A DNA stretch of 64,000 nucleotides from Albula goreensis (lineage: Eukaryota; Chordata; Actinopteri; Albuliformes; Albulidae), in contig CM040745.1 of NCBI GenBank assembly GCA_022829145.1, positions 19,343,906-19,407,905 on the forward strand, read 5' to 3'. The translations under genes and the position numbers were made by a program. Shown here one piece after another: positions 13,129-26,720 of the stretch (positions are counted from its first letter, which is position 1; every line of letters starts with the position of its first letter). The notes under the pieces were generated by a model. The model saw nothing but the letters and a program-made list of their open reading frames with translations, had not been told where the DNA came from and did no database searches.

Positions 13129-16100
13129 TTTTAAACTGATGACTTAAGTGTTAGTTGTGTGCTGACACGCAGGTCAGGGTATAAAAACTGAAGCTATATA
13201 TCTCATGATGCAGCTTCTAAACTACAAAGAATGCAGCTAAATGTTTAATACCAATGATTAAATGTGAGGTTTCGGAAAATTTGTGGGGGGTTATTGCTGT
13301 GGGTGCTCTTAAAGTACATAATTTGATCATTTTGACTGCTCCCACCCACCTCCACCATGCGATTTCTTATTCGTTTGTGGAATCTTTTGATATGTGCAAA
13401 CACCGATATTAATGCAAAGCAACAGCGGCTTTGGCTGACGAATGATTAGAATGCCAGATCATGGATGTGACTGCAGGCCCTCAGCTGGGTACAAGGAACA
13501 TCACTCATTACACTGTTCTGAGAGAGTGTGATTCGCTGATAGGCCCAGCATGCCAGTCGAGGTGTAATCATATCTGCTTAATTTAGTGGTCAGTTATCAT
13601 AAAACAGATCGCCTGTGCTGTAGGACATTTGAACGCGATTAAATATTAAAACGAAAAATAGTCGTTCAGCCTGATCAACTATAAAGTTACAGAGCTATTC
13701 ACCATTAGCATAAGCAATTGCAATGTTCTGAATACATTAAAGGGATCCTGTACTTATTGTATCACCTGGGCAACTCTTCACCTGTTTGGATGAAAACACT
13801 TAAGAGATTCTGCTTCCCGAAAATCAATACTTGATACTTGTATCAAATTTAGTTTCAATTTGTCTTGAGCATGTTTTTTTGTTGGTATTTAAACAGTACG
13901 ATTTAGATTTCTTTAAAATTAACTGCAGTGAGTGGCAAGCACAGATGTACCTTTAGTTCCTTACTTTGTAGACTGAACTGAAGTCACGAACAGGTAATGT
14001 TGTATTCTAGGTGAGTAACCTACATTAGCTCTGTGAAGACCCGAGTCGTTGATGCGCTTTAATCTGTGGTTTTACACACATACTAAGGAAAGATAATTAA
14101 GACAGACAAAGCATTCAGAGGCCTTCTGTAAAGTCAAACCTTTCAGTGGGATTAAAATATATGTGTAATTTTATATATATATGTAATTTTTTAAAGCAAG
14201 CATTCAGTTATATCCTGTAGGGATTAGGCCTAATGACAGAAGTTAATTATATTAAGAGTAATTTTTAAAAACAGTTCATGAACTGCAAATTATACTTAAG
14301 ATACCTTTTTAAATTTTCTTGACTATAATTACATTTATTCCTTATTGCTTGGACAATTAAGGTATAGAACAAACAAAAACATGTGAAAACAGTTTACACA
14401 TGAGTGAAGCTATTTTACCTAATGTACATTTTACACGTGGGACCGATTTATTGCAAGTATTCATCGACAGCAGAGTGTAAATTGAAAATTAGATCTTTAA
14501 CTACTCTCTTTACTCCAAAATACTGTACAGGCACATAGAAAGTAGTTTGGCAAAGTGCAGTATTTTATTATTTTTTATATTTTCTTTGAAGTATTTTTGA
14601 GAAACTAAGGGAGTATTCTCAGTGTTCTCTTTATGCACTTCAGCCTTTAAAATTATGTGGTAATGCTTCAAAGATAATCTGTTGTTAAATTTCATTTTTC
14701 AATTTACACATGCATTATATGAGATTGTGTATGATTACAGAATTTATTTATTTGTTTGTTTATTTATTTATTGCAAAAATAGCAGTTATTTATATGAGAC
14801 AAGCGTGCAGTCTTCTCTGAAAGTCATGATATGAGCCAGTGCCTCTTTTCACTCTGTAGTTTAGTTCACACAGACATTGGCGGGCATTTTATGTGCAGCT
14901 TGCACTGGTAGGCTGTGGGCATCCTATTGACCAAGAGAGCCCTCAGGAGCACAATGAGTCATGGACTTTCTGCCGACTCCCTCCCTCCCTCCCTGGCAGT
15001 TATGTGTTCCTGCTGGGCTGCCAGCAGCAACTGGCATTGGATTAGATACCTGATTCTTAGGAATTACAGAATGTTTAAAACGTAGCCCATATCCTTATTT
15101 TGTGCTTTACATATAAATAGATAACTTAAATTGAACCTCTGTCATATGGAAAACTCAAATAACTCATGATGCAATTCATTCTCCTAATTACAGATTCCAG
15201 TTAGACTTTAGTAAACATATTTTTTTCATGATTCTTGTCTCATTATTATAATGCATATTGTGTTTCATGTCATAAAATGTGCCATTGGGAAGGAACGTAC
15301 TATGAGAACCAGAATCCTACTGCATAGTTTCTCACTGCATAACATCAATGTGCTCTGGAACTGCTGCACATGCCTTTTACACAAAAAAATATTTTATTGT
15401 GAATAAAAAGGAGAACAGATGAAATAAAGTCAATGATATAGATTTTTTCAAAATGCAATTGAAAAGCAAACTGAAAAGTAAAATTGTATTCAGTTATATT
15501 TATTGAAGTCCAGAGCAGGCTAGGTTGCACCAACAACCCCCCAAAAACAGCTTCCAAACGAAGGCAGTCCACATTCACCAAACTACCCTCATAGATAGTA
15601 TATCAGTGTGACTACCAGTTGCACTCTAAAAAGTTCATTCACTAGTAAAATGGGTGAAACTTTATGCAAATTATTTACATTTTAATGTACATCAGAACCA
15701 CTGATTTACTTCCTCTCCCCACAAAAAAACTATTAACTTGCACTGAAGAACTCAAGTAGTGTTTTAAATACAGCTACACAACACCAACTAATGCTAACGT
15801 TAGTGAGGTGTTGGCCTCCCATCTGAAGAAAGTATTTTAAGACTGGTAGACTGTTCGCTGTTATTTCAGAAATATAGTTTATAAAGCAATTCTATAGAAA
15901 ATGGACATTTAAAGCCAACATACATTGTCTGGAGTTACTCTGATATGATGACCAATGTAGTTAAGCAAATATAAAAACAGGACTTCTAAATAGGCCAATG
16001 AGAGTCAGCATAGCCGTATCACTCTTAACAGATTAAAACCTGCACATTGTCTAAGGGATTCATTTTAATGACTTACCTATCGTTTTTGTCATGTCACCAA

Positions 16101-17470
16101 TAAACATATTTGCTTGTCAAAATGGTTCTTCTCATGTCATTGAAAGAATTCAATTACAGCATTTTTTACTACATCATGACTGTTATTGAAAGGGGAATCA
16201 TTTTTAATATATGTACGAATTTAAGAGTGAGACTCAACTGGTGTTACCATATTTCAAAGACGAATATCACCATGCAGAGTTAGGAAACATTGTTTTAATT
16301 TTTATGAGTCACAGAGGAATTGTGACCTTTACACTGCTCGTAGACTTCAGATCAGGGCACTTCTACAAGGGCTCTTTTTACACCTAGTTGAGACAAGCTA
16401 AGATTAATCAAGGGATGAGTTGTTGATTCAAAGGGAGAACTTTGTTCTATCAGCCCACCTTTGTAGTCTGGAAACATTTGTACACATTTTAGTCAGTTAG
16501 GTAGTCATACATACTCTACTTACAGGGCACGGTGCAGATGACAGTCAAAGCAAGCAAAAGACAAAGTGAAAATAATGCTTGGTTCTCCATTTAAAGATTT
16601 GGATGAAGTTCCTGTCCTCAGAGTCAAATGCTCTCTTCAAAGACATGCTGATGGTCAGCAGCCAGGGGCCTATAACGTGGCACAATTATGAAATTATATT
16701 AGTCATCAAGTAATATAACAATTGAAGAGCTGTTTGTCCAGTGCAATGGAGATGAATTGAAAGGTCATGTTATCTGGCTGCCTTGCAAAGGCAATGTCTG
16801 CAGTTTCTCCAGAAGAGGACAGCACCTTTAATATCGAAGCAGAAGATTAATTCCCATGTGAAATGTGTATTTCTCTTTCAACAAAAATGGTAGCACTAAA
16901 ACTCCTTCATTTGATGCAGATGCATGTGTTTTTTTTTTTTTCATTATATAGAAAATGCATGTTGAAGTATTAAAGTGTGCACAAACAAGTGTGATTACAC
17001 ACATTTGGGTGTATGTCATTGGAGCTGTATTTTTTATTTTTTTTTTCATTTTTTTCATGACTATCTTAATATAAAGCCAATGCTTGTGAGGCACAGGGAC
17101 ACTTGACTCGTTCAATTAAAAAAAGTCAGTTCTCAGTCATTCGACTGATGTGTAGAACCTTAATCTGTAGAACATTTTTTGTTTCCTCCCCCTTTCTAAT
17201 ATGAGATCAAAGACCTCTAAGAGAGTATTATTCCCACTTAGCCTGTTACATAAAACCACTGAAAATAGCATTGTTAAAGTGTTAACATTTTCATACAAAA
17301 ATGAAGGTTTTGAGGCTGTATTACCAACTTATTCACCGGCGGAATATTATGCATACTAATTTGCATGTAATTTAATGTGGCAGGGGCTGTCTTGATGTTG
17401 AGGAATTCCTTTCGTCTGTAATTGGTCTGCTAAGACATTTCTGAAACCAATAAGTACCATGGTGTAAGCT

Positions 17471-17506
17471 TTATTTATTTATTTATTTATTTATTTTATT
17501 ATTTAT
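17471..17506. repeat. (TTTA)n microsatellite
   Basis: Tandem TTTA/ATTT tetranucleotide with one interruption near its end. Confidence 0.9.
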
Positions 17507-20289
17507 GAGTGGTTTCTCCACAGAAATTATAGGATATGGGCTGTATTTCTGCAACGCTTTGTGCCACCTGCAGACCCCTCTGTGATCATGAGTGTTTATT
17601 TAAACGTAACTGTTGCTGTCTGCTGATGGTACAAAAGGTGTCTGATGATGTCTGGTTTCCAAAGGCAGATATAGTGCACCTCTAAAGTGAAAAGGTATGA
17701 ACTTTTTCTTAGTACGCTTTATAGCACAGATATAAAAATGTGTTTCATATTGTGCTTTTCTGGCAATGTCAACCTGAGAGGAGAATGCTTCTTGGCCTGG
17801 TTTTGTACGAATTTTGTAAAAGCAGTGCTTCGGTGGTCAGGTGAACTTAATACCAAGGGGTTTTGCATGGAAGTCCTACTCAACAGAAATCTTTGCAGTT
17901 TCATTTTGGCATATTCCTTTCTTGTGTCTGATGTAAGTCAGTTAATACGGTTGTTCATATAATTGGTTCCTGAAGATTTCAATCTGGTGAATAACTAAAA
18001 CATGCAGACTGACAAACAGAGCTTTTGAGGCATAACCATAAGAGAAGGCCTTTGCCTGCTGGTAAGATTCAGTAAAGAGCCTCTACAGGTGAGCAAAACT
18101 CTAAAAAGTAACCTTTTGCTTCTTGCAGAAGTGAAGAAAATGTGACTCTCATTCATAAGACTGATGTCCTTATCCTGTTAGGGGTATAGCCAGAGATAAA
18201 ACTCACACAAACCCTTTCCCATTGGTCTCAGAGGACAAATGAGTTTGTTCAACAAGCCTAAAAGCTTTTTGTATCGTACCTTTATCATGTGTATCAATCA
18301 AATCAATTAAACAATACAGTATGCATAGAATGATTGATTTTAGCTGCATTATTATATAATTAAGGTGAGTAACTCTCAAGGAAGTTTAACAATGCCTTTT
18401 TAGGTTCCGCTTTTGTTTGTGGCAGTGTAATTTTCTGATGAATATCCATAGAGGTTTGAAAAATTAAAAAAAACTGCCCTTGTATGAATTTCAGGACATG
18501 CCATTAGGAATTCATTATGGTCGCAATGGTTTACTAATTCCCCATTGATCATTTTAATAAAACCTTCACAAGAAGAACAGGCTCATGTTGCTCCCGAGTA
18601 CTTGCTTTAGCTTATAATTGTTGCAAATGTACTGCAACAGACTTACAAGAGTAATTCTTTTGTGAGTTAAAATTGCAAGTATTTTGGTTCATGCTTGGAA
18701 ATCATAGGGGCTCAGCCTGGTGGTCCCGTGCATGCAGTGCAAGGCTTCATAGTAGGAAGTAGAGTTTTATCATGACCATAAATCTTATGGCACCTATTAT
18801 TAATTAAGTTTAGTATGTATTTTTGTCTGTAATTAATAGAAAGCAATTTTTTTGGCCTTCATGATCTCACCAGCATTCTCCTCTTTCCTGTCTTAAGATC
18901 ATCTCCAGCTCAGCAAAACATAGGCTGAAACCTGTAATGTAGGAGTAGGTCTTGAGTTAATTAAAGCGAGACAGGAGACCTTTTACCATAGAGACTTCAT
19001 CCTGTATTACCTTCCCTTTATGCAAAAAACAAGTTTGCTTGTCCTGTACGCTAGAGAGTTGACAGGAGAGGCATCCTGGGAACAATGACGGGGCTGTGTC
19101 ACAGAGAGGGGATTCTGCAGTGGGTGGTGGTTCATCTTGGCTACTGCCAGCTATCAGCACTGCCCAGCCCGTTCACTGTGGGTGAGATTGTCTTCTGTGT
19201 AACAAAGCCGCTCTTAACTCCCAGTTGTCTCCTGTGTAATGTGAGATACGTCCTTCCAGGAACCGCTTGTGATGGATCCACAAGACGTGTGATACCCTGT
19301 AGTCCCTGATGTGTGCTGGTGACTGCAAATGAATGCATTTGTGCTGTTAAAAGTATCCAGTGGATGTTGCCACTGAGACACTGGGCTGACTAATTTTTTC
19401 AGTACACAATATCAATCACATTTCTTGTCATGAAGTTTCAACTTGTGAAAAATGGTGCTACTTGATAAAACATTTCCTTTTGAAAGCAGGAGAAACAATG
19501 GAATTGTTTTCTACACTGTGAGACTTTATATTTCTTTTCACACTTAGCCTAACATATGGATTGACTAGTTCTTCTAAAGGTCAGTCCCTCTTTTTTCATT
19601 GGCATGAAGTTGTGTGGTAAACATTTTGTGTGGCTTTTCATTATTACTCTAAAGTAAACATGGTTAGAACATTGAGTTTCTGTCCATTTCTAGTAATTGT
19701 CTTAGGTGAAAAGATTGTGAAGTGTTCTTAGTGCTCAGTTAAGTTCAGTTAAGCACTTCAACTGGTGTCACATGCTTGTAATAGTGTATATTTACTTTGT
19801 ATCACAATGTCAAATCTTGTAAAGTGAAATATAACCCAAGTTAAAAAATAATTTTCTTACCTTTATGAATTACGTCATTATAAAGACATGTCACACTGCT
19901 GCTTTGATTCTTCATTCAGTTCTCAATTTGATCTACCCATTCACTTTGCTTACAAGCATTCTGCCACTGATACTTTTTGAAATAAGTATAATGAAATCAC
20001 ATATGCAGTGACTACGTTTTCTGAAACCAGTTCAGTTTCATGCAAGGCTATAAATGTATCAGTTTTGAAATGGTAGTCTCAAATTCTAGAATGCATATTT
20101 GATATCGTGTGCTTTCAGGAGTTAACTGGGAAGTCCGGTATTCAGCTTGACCATTTGACACAAATTCTCCCTCGGAGCATTGTCTGCTCTACAAAGACAG
20201 TAGCGTGTCAAGGATGTACTGAAAACCGGAGTTGGTGAGAGCAGAGGAATTTCATCCAATGTTTTATGGGAGCTCATTTAAGTGATCAG

Positions 20290-20620
20290 CATTATTTCGG
20301 TCTGCTGTCCTCCTTGCAACTCGTTCGGGTTATTACATCTGATCTCATATGAAAGATTAATTAGCCCTGTGGAGAGATTAGATCCCCGTTGACCTCTCCC
20401 GTGTCAGGCCCGATCGGGGATGACAACAAGTAGGACAGCCTACTCCGTATTGACGGCTGAAGTAAGTGAAATGGGTCATTGCAGAGGTGACTTGATGCAG
20501 GGCTAACGCCACTGATGTCCCCATTGACCCCACCAACCCATGTCCCCTTGTCATCAAGCACCCCCATCATGGCTGCTATGAACACATAAGCGTACCCATA
20601 GGCGAGGGAAATGAGATGCA
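20290..20620. promoter_or_regulatory. Candidate conserved non-coding element
   Basis: A 330 bp island of balanced composition stands out from the AT-rich flanks. It includes a TTAATTAG homeobox-type core (20357-20364) and CpG-containing stretches, without coding potential or repeats. ZEB2 is a developmental regulator known to be surrounded by long-range enhancers. Only texture supports this call; conservation could not be tested. Confidence 0.25.
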
Positions 20621-23600
20621 TTCAGTTTTGATACACTTAACCACCATGATTGGACTTGGTCATGATGTCTCCGGGCTCATCCCCTGAATATGTCACAGAA
20701 ACATGGAGAGGGTTGCCATCCCTGACTTTAAACACTGCTCCATCAAATGATAATCAGTTCAGGGCAACTGCCACGCACAGAAAAACACAGAGAGTTTGAG
20801 TGCTTGCATCCAGAAGGGTAAAAAATATCAGGGAGAATACTAGGTAGCACAAAATGTGCGTTTGTGACACTAAAATACAGAAGTAAAAAGGCCCGTGGAT
20901 ACAATCTGAAATAACCCTTACATCTCAGAAGCACATCTTTTTTGCATTGCTGAATGCTCCTAAAGAGAATAGGGATGTGTAACTTGAACAGGACCTACTC
21001 GTTACCGAATGTGGTAGTCGGGATCATAGACATGCCTTTGAATATGGAGTGTTAAGTATGAATTCCTGTGATTTATAATTACACATGCTTGGCAAATGGA
21101 GGGATCACCATTACGTTTTAATGTCTGTCAGTCAGTTAGTTCCTGTAATTTTACACCCCAAGTTTGACTGGCACCACCCCATCCCCCTCCCCCCCTCCGG
21201 GCCTCAGTCCATCCATGTCAGAGTATAGGGAGTAAGATGTCAGAGGAGGAAATGTTCTTGCACAAGCTCAGATAATAACACAAGAATATTTGATGATGAG
21301 AACACTTCATCCATCTCAGGTCTGAGTTCAGCATCCCATTCTGTTCATCCCTAAGCTTTATGTTCTTTCTGCCTTCATGTATTCCAAAAATCAGAACCAA
21401 ACCAGCCCAAAACTACTATTAACTATTGTTGTTTGAAACATTCTGCGGCTTGCAGAGCGTCCTCCTTTTTAAAGTATAAAATTCCTACGTGATGCTCTTT
21501 TCTTGCCCAGTGCAAATCATGCATTTGTTATTATATTAATCACCCTTATTTTAAAATGTGCATTGGAGATGCTCATGCCCCCTCTCCGGAATACACTTTT
21601 TCATCTTTGTACAAGATTATACAGCAGGCATCTGTCATGGGCAGTTTGTGTAGCTGTTAGGAAATAATAGGTATTTATCCACCGAGCCAGTTTTTAAACT
21701 CCAAGGACATCCCTGGGTACGTTACTGACAGGTTTTCTTTAGCATCGTTGAATAGAGACCCTTTGAAATGCCGAGAGAATCATTTAGCATATTTTAAAAA
21801 GGTAAGGAATATTTTAAGTCTATGTGGTTTTTTCCATTAATTGAGGCGATTGAGTTGTCAGGATTGGAACTGGAGGAGTACACAGAGGAAGCTGTGAGCC
21901 GCGAGAAAAGTGAGCTGAGCACTTGAATAGTCCTGAGAATAATGAACTTGAAAAGATGCTCTTAATTTGCGAACATTGTATGGTATTTCGCCTCAAAAGG
22001 GAGACCCAAAAGAGTTTTGAATTCCAGTCAGAGGTAGGCACTGATTAGATTGCAATGCCTAATTCTTCTAATACTCATCGTTCATTCCTTTAATATGCAA
22101 ATTTTAGGTATGCAAAGATCTGATGCTTTTATTTAAGAAATATGTCCTCAGGCGATAGTGGTATGCTTCTAGGGAGAATTCTTTTAGTATGAAATAAATA
22201 GTTGTTAAAAGGATCACATGCGTTTGTATCTTAGAAGATGAAAAGCTAATTGACATGAATAATTTATTGTGATGCAATATTTTATAGAAATCAAACAGTT
22301 GAAAAAAAATAAAGCAAAGTTCAAACATTTCATCTGAAAGATGCATCTATTATGAAGAACCTCAGAATATTCATAAGAAATTATTTCATGTGGATCATTA
22401 ATGTTCTTGAAGTTTATTGCAATACACATCCTACGGTCAATGAACTGTAATTACTAAACCAATATGGGCTGAATATTCAGCAATATCAAAATATATTAAT
22501 GGTTATATTTACACTGTGCGAAGTTAGTAACCCTGTACCCTGTCATTCAGAATGGACGTGTGTAGCAGTGATAACCTGCAATTGTAAAACTTCTGAGAAA
22601 CAGGTTTACTGTACTGCTAGCAGCTGTTTATCAATTGGAAAACAAACCCACTTTCAATTTGATGACTGGCTGTTTTTTCTTTTTCCTTTCGATTAGAATC
22701 AGTCTATGGTTAATGATGTTCTGTGCCATTTTAGAATGAGTGTCTTGAAGCTGAGGCTTGCTTAAAATAAGCAGCCTGGTTTCAGGAATTTCCTACCTAG
22801 TGCTCTTTGAAGCTTACAGAAAAGTGATTTGTACGACAAGCTGAAAAATGTGGCTGCCTGTGACAGCAAACTAAAAAAAGTAGCAAAGGACTGGAAACAA
22901 ATAATTGTGAAGACAAACTGCATTTGATGTCATAGTTTCATTCCACTGAGTCATTAGTCGTAGACTTCATGTTGTCCCATTCTCTAGAGAGATGCTCCTG
23001 AAATCACATCTTTGCCAACCTCCAGCTTTCTTTGTGGCAGTAACTCTGCTAATGACAATCCCATCTTGTGTTTCAATGCAAGGCAGGCCTGGCACTTTCC
23101 TCTGCCGAATTCAGCGGACAGCAGAGAGATGATGTATGGAAGGAAATGACATATATCTGCTGGCATGATTCTACTGCAACTATTTGACTTTTATGAAAGG
23201 CCTTCCTATTTCTGTGCACAAAGATGTCTCTTATTACCGTGAACTTTTGGGCAGCTCAGTCACTGGCAGCGATGTACTCCCTCACTACTTGTGGCCCACA
23301 TCTACAAGCCTGCTGAGGATAAATTCTTGACATTTCTGATTGTTGTCTTACTTAAACTGTTTTACACTTCCTTCTAATGTCCTGAAGAGAATGGTTTTCA
23401 CAGGAATTTCCCTTTCTCACATTTGTCTTGTTTTAAATACACTTGTTTATATTCTTTTCCTTAAAATGGTATCCCTGGCTTACAACAACATTTATACCAA
23501 TTCGTAGATTCATTAGCAAGAACACAGAAAGTCTTTGCTGTGGAAACCCAACCTTGAGTTCTTAAAAAACAGTGCAATATGGGGATTTACTGCCATCAGT

Positions 23601-23960
23601 ATGCAGCTGGTGTGGTTATATATTTATTTGTGAGAGGGCCTGGTGCATTGGGGATTCCCTGATGCCTCAGCCTGTGTAGGAGTGCTTTGCAGCATTAACC
23701 CCTTTCTTCCATGTCCTGTTTTTAAAGTCATACTGTATTGACACAGTGTAGATTTCACCTCCAGATTATGCAATGGAAGCTAGTAGGTGAGACTCATTTA
23801 CATGCAAAATGCCCATTTGTAATATCTGGTGGGAAGATGGGAATCCCCTAGAATTATGTTTTTCCTCAAATCTAAAACCCATACTCATACTTGTTAGCAA
23901 GATATTTTCGTGTTGGCTACATACCGACCACGGATGAACAAACAGTGCTGTAATAACAGG

Positions 23961-23961
<1 letters not shown>

Positions 23962-24059
<98 letters not shown>

Positions 24060-24087
24060 TGTGTGTGTATGTATGTGTGTGTTTGTG
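23962..24087. repeat. Long (GT)n microsatellite
   Basis: About 48 uninterrupted GT units (23962-24058), followed by a degenerate GT/ATGT tail. The poly Cys-Val and poly His-Thr frames over it are artefacts. Confidence 0.97.
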
Positions 24088-25233
24088 ATTACAATACTGG
24101 TAAGTTTTGGCTGCTTTCCACGTTTTGTGAATTCTGACCCACAAAGTAGTCTGTCAGATACATATTTAAAACTTTGTCTCAGGACTGGTAGACCACCAGA
24201 GACTCCAGAAGTATTAACTCCCAGTTAAGACTTTCACATATGAGAAATGCAATCCAGACATCACTGGTAATTATGTCACAAATTAGCCTGTTCATCTAAC
24301 TGAATATGGCATCAGGGTATATTTCTGGAAGGGCCCAGGATTTTTTGCAGTATCAGTCAAAGTTAAATCACTCTTGTTAAATGTGTCACACTTTGTCGCT
24401 GAAACCATATTCATATCTGTGTGTGTATTTAATAATTGATGAAATACTGTTGTGTTGAATGTTAAAAAAATGGCCACAGTAAGAATCTTCCAATATAGTT
24501 TTATATAGATCATAAACATTATTGAGCCAATATAAATGCGTATATAAAGGAACATTTGTGTAATTTGAAGTATTTTCAGCTTTACAGACAAGGTAAAAAT
24601 ATATTGGTTTAATAGGAAATGTATAGAAAGAAAAACTACTTTGTGCGTTAGAGAAAGAAATGTCTTGTGCCTACTGCAGCAAGCAATGACCATGCAAATG
24701 AACATGTTTATAAAAGTGAGTCGAATAGACATGAGATATGTTTCATGAAAATGTGTGGTTAACAGAAAACTACCCACTTTTCCTGTACATGAAATCACCA
24801 AGATTTTGCCATCAGCATATTCTATTTTAATATAAATTAATCTTGTAATACATTTGAACAAATTTGATACTGATTGTTATTAAATGCCATTTTTGATTAT
24901 TTTTGCCATTTTTTCTCTCAATGGCACAATTACGTTGCTGTCCAAACATATAGAGCTGTAGCTATATTATGCACTCATATGACATAGTAATTCAGTCAAA
25001 ACACAAAAGGTCTTGCCACCATCTTCATTTTTCCATCCAAATTGACACATGTAAATAAAACTTGACATAGTTTGACTTGGACTTGACATAGACTGTCATA
25101 GTTACTATTGAGAGTAAATAAGATATCAGTACTGGAGAATTTCAGTTTGGCTTCATTTTACAATTTTCCATCTCTCCAATATAGCTTGTATAATGATTGT
25201 TTTCTTACTTCTATCTTATGCTGCATGCCTCAG

Positions 25234-25327
25234 CTTCAGACCTTCTACCCTCAGCATCATTACGTTCAACCTGGCAGGATGCTGGGAAGCCAGAGGAACG
25301 GCCTGGTGCTGCTGCTGAGTGATTCAG
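25234..25327 (+). pseudogene. Candidate gtdc1 exon remnant (weak)
   Basis: A 94 bp GC-richer block is bounded by a pyrimidine-rich acceptor ending GCCTCAG (25233) and a consensus donor TTCAG|GTGAGA (25327/25328) in AT-rich surroundings. In one frame it contains Trp-Glu-Ala-Arg-Gly-Thr-Ala. This loosely recalls the Trp-His-Trp-Arg-Ala-Arg-Thr segment of the GTDC1 N-terminal domain if three residues are lost. Position (upstream of the clearer remnants), strand and splice signals fit. The protein match alone is too short to be decisive, and a chance open exon-like block is possible. Confidence 0.3.
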
Positions 25328-26369
25328 GTGAGAGTGTTCTACACTTTTCTCTTGGCTATTGACTTGCATGTCAGAATCCCAGCTCTGTTTGACTTGAGTT
25401 TTAATTGCTGAATGGAAAATATATGTAAAATATATTTAAAATTATGTTAGCCAGGATAAGGGTGGCTTCAATATAAATAAAATATTGCTATAATGTAACT
25501 GATAGTTTGTTTTTACTTTTACATTTAACAAATGTTCATAAAAATAGTCTGGCCATGTGTTATTTTCTCATATGAAAGGAAATTGGGTGTTCTATTTTGG
25601 TCTTGTAGGATGGAAAGTGGACCAATTGTTTATGAGACATTTTTGCACCTGCAGCCTGCACAGTTTGGGATTCCCTAACTGTGCATCATTTCCCTTTGTC
25701 ATTTAGCACCTCAGACCAATGGTTTCACTCACTTACTGAGAAATATGGCACATTAAGCCAACCTGAACCAGAATGGAGCTTCAGATAGTACCCCTGAGCC
25801 TGTGGAAAATAAATAGGTTTGCATTTTTTGTTTCACATATGACTTTAGGGAAAACCCACAAATAGTAAAAAAAAATGACTGAAACTTTTATAGCATACCA
25901 GAATTATTATTTAATTTAATTTATTTTTTTGTCAGACAACATTGGTGATAAAAGATAATGCAAGAACATGGATTTAGCTTTCACATTTTAATAGAACTTT
26001 GTTCAGCCCATTTTTGACCATCTCACCTCTTTGGTTCATTGTAAGTTAAATTTAAACTCCCTTAAAAATCTGTTGATGGGGCAGTGACGTAAATGAAACT
26101 GGTCGTGTGTGACGTGGGATAAGGAGAGTCATTCACTCACAGTTGATCCGATCAAATGGTTTTCACATCGAGACAATATTCCACCAAAGACTGGAACACA
26201 CTGTAACCTTTTCAGAGCTAATTCAGAGTGAAACTGTTCTCTTTTACATTCATTAGTCTTTACGTCATCTAGGTTATATTTGTTTTTTTTTTTTTTAATA
26301 CAGTTTTTTGTCACTACCATTATCATTTTGATGATGTGGATAATGTTTTATAGTGCTACAAACCCTCCC

Positions 26370-26720
26370 CCCCCACAAGGAAGTGAGAGCTGATTTGGAT
26401 TACGCCTGCTCGAGGTCTGGCCTATGTGGAGCCCGGCTTGTTCATTCCTTGTTATTCCGCTAATGTCTATGATTTAAGGGGAATTATGCACATCTCAATG
26501 TGGCCATAAATGATATTATTCATGCACAGGTGCTGCTCTGAGCTCCCTCTGAATGATAATTAAGATAATCTTTCTTTTTCTCCCCGGTCTCCTTTCACAC
26601 GGATCCACTTTGTTCTGCGATTTCTCCTGTGTCAATACCTCGCAAGACGGCAGCCTTCTCCCTCGCCATTGTCTAATCCTTTTCAGCACAAAAATGCACT
26701 AACAACTGAGACCAAATTTA
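26370..26720. promoter_or_regulatory. Candidate conserved non-coding element
   Basis: A non-repetitive island of balanced base composition contains TAATTAAG-type and GATAAT motifs and several CpGs. It has no coding potential. Its flanks are strongly AT-rich. It resembles developmental enhancers found around ZEB2, but this is judged by texture alone. Confidence 0.28.

Larger units (their letters stand above)
12620..25233. other. AT-rich DNA without a recognisable gene
   Basis: This stretch contains simple repeats and several mixed-composition islands that resemble conserved non-coding DNA. No exon of a known gene could be supported. If gtdc1 once started near 12.2 kb, this would have been its first intron(s). 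Confidence 0.5.

Noticed and set aside
14116..14146. CAGAGGCCTTCT match to the expected Glu-Ala-Phe-Tyr codons of gtdc1
   Set aside because: The match is about 10 bp only and is not continued on either side.
18957..19338. Overlapping short frames on both strands in a slightly GC-richer stretch
   Set aside because: No homology, no convincing splice sites, and both strands are equally open. Treated as non-coding.
23195..23300. Patch with loose similarity to the start of the GTDC1 coding region (AGGCCTTCCTAT followed by TGCACAAAG)
   Set aside because: Only about 20 scattered bases match the Glu-Ala-Phe-Tyr-Gly-Gly-Ser-His-Lys coding stretch. There are no clear splice sites or start codon, so it is not better than chance by eye.
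23910..24144. Cys-Val and His-Thr repeat frames on both strands
   Set aside because: They are translations of the (GT)n microsatellite.
24292..24861. Minus-strand open frame of 189 codons
   Set aside because: The composition is that of AT-rich DNA (Ile, Phe, Leu, Thr rich). There is no domain, splice context or recognisable homology, so a chance frame is more likely.
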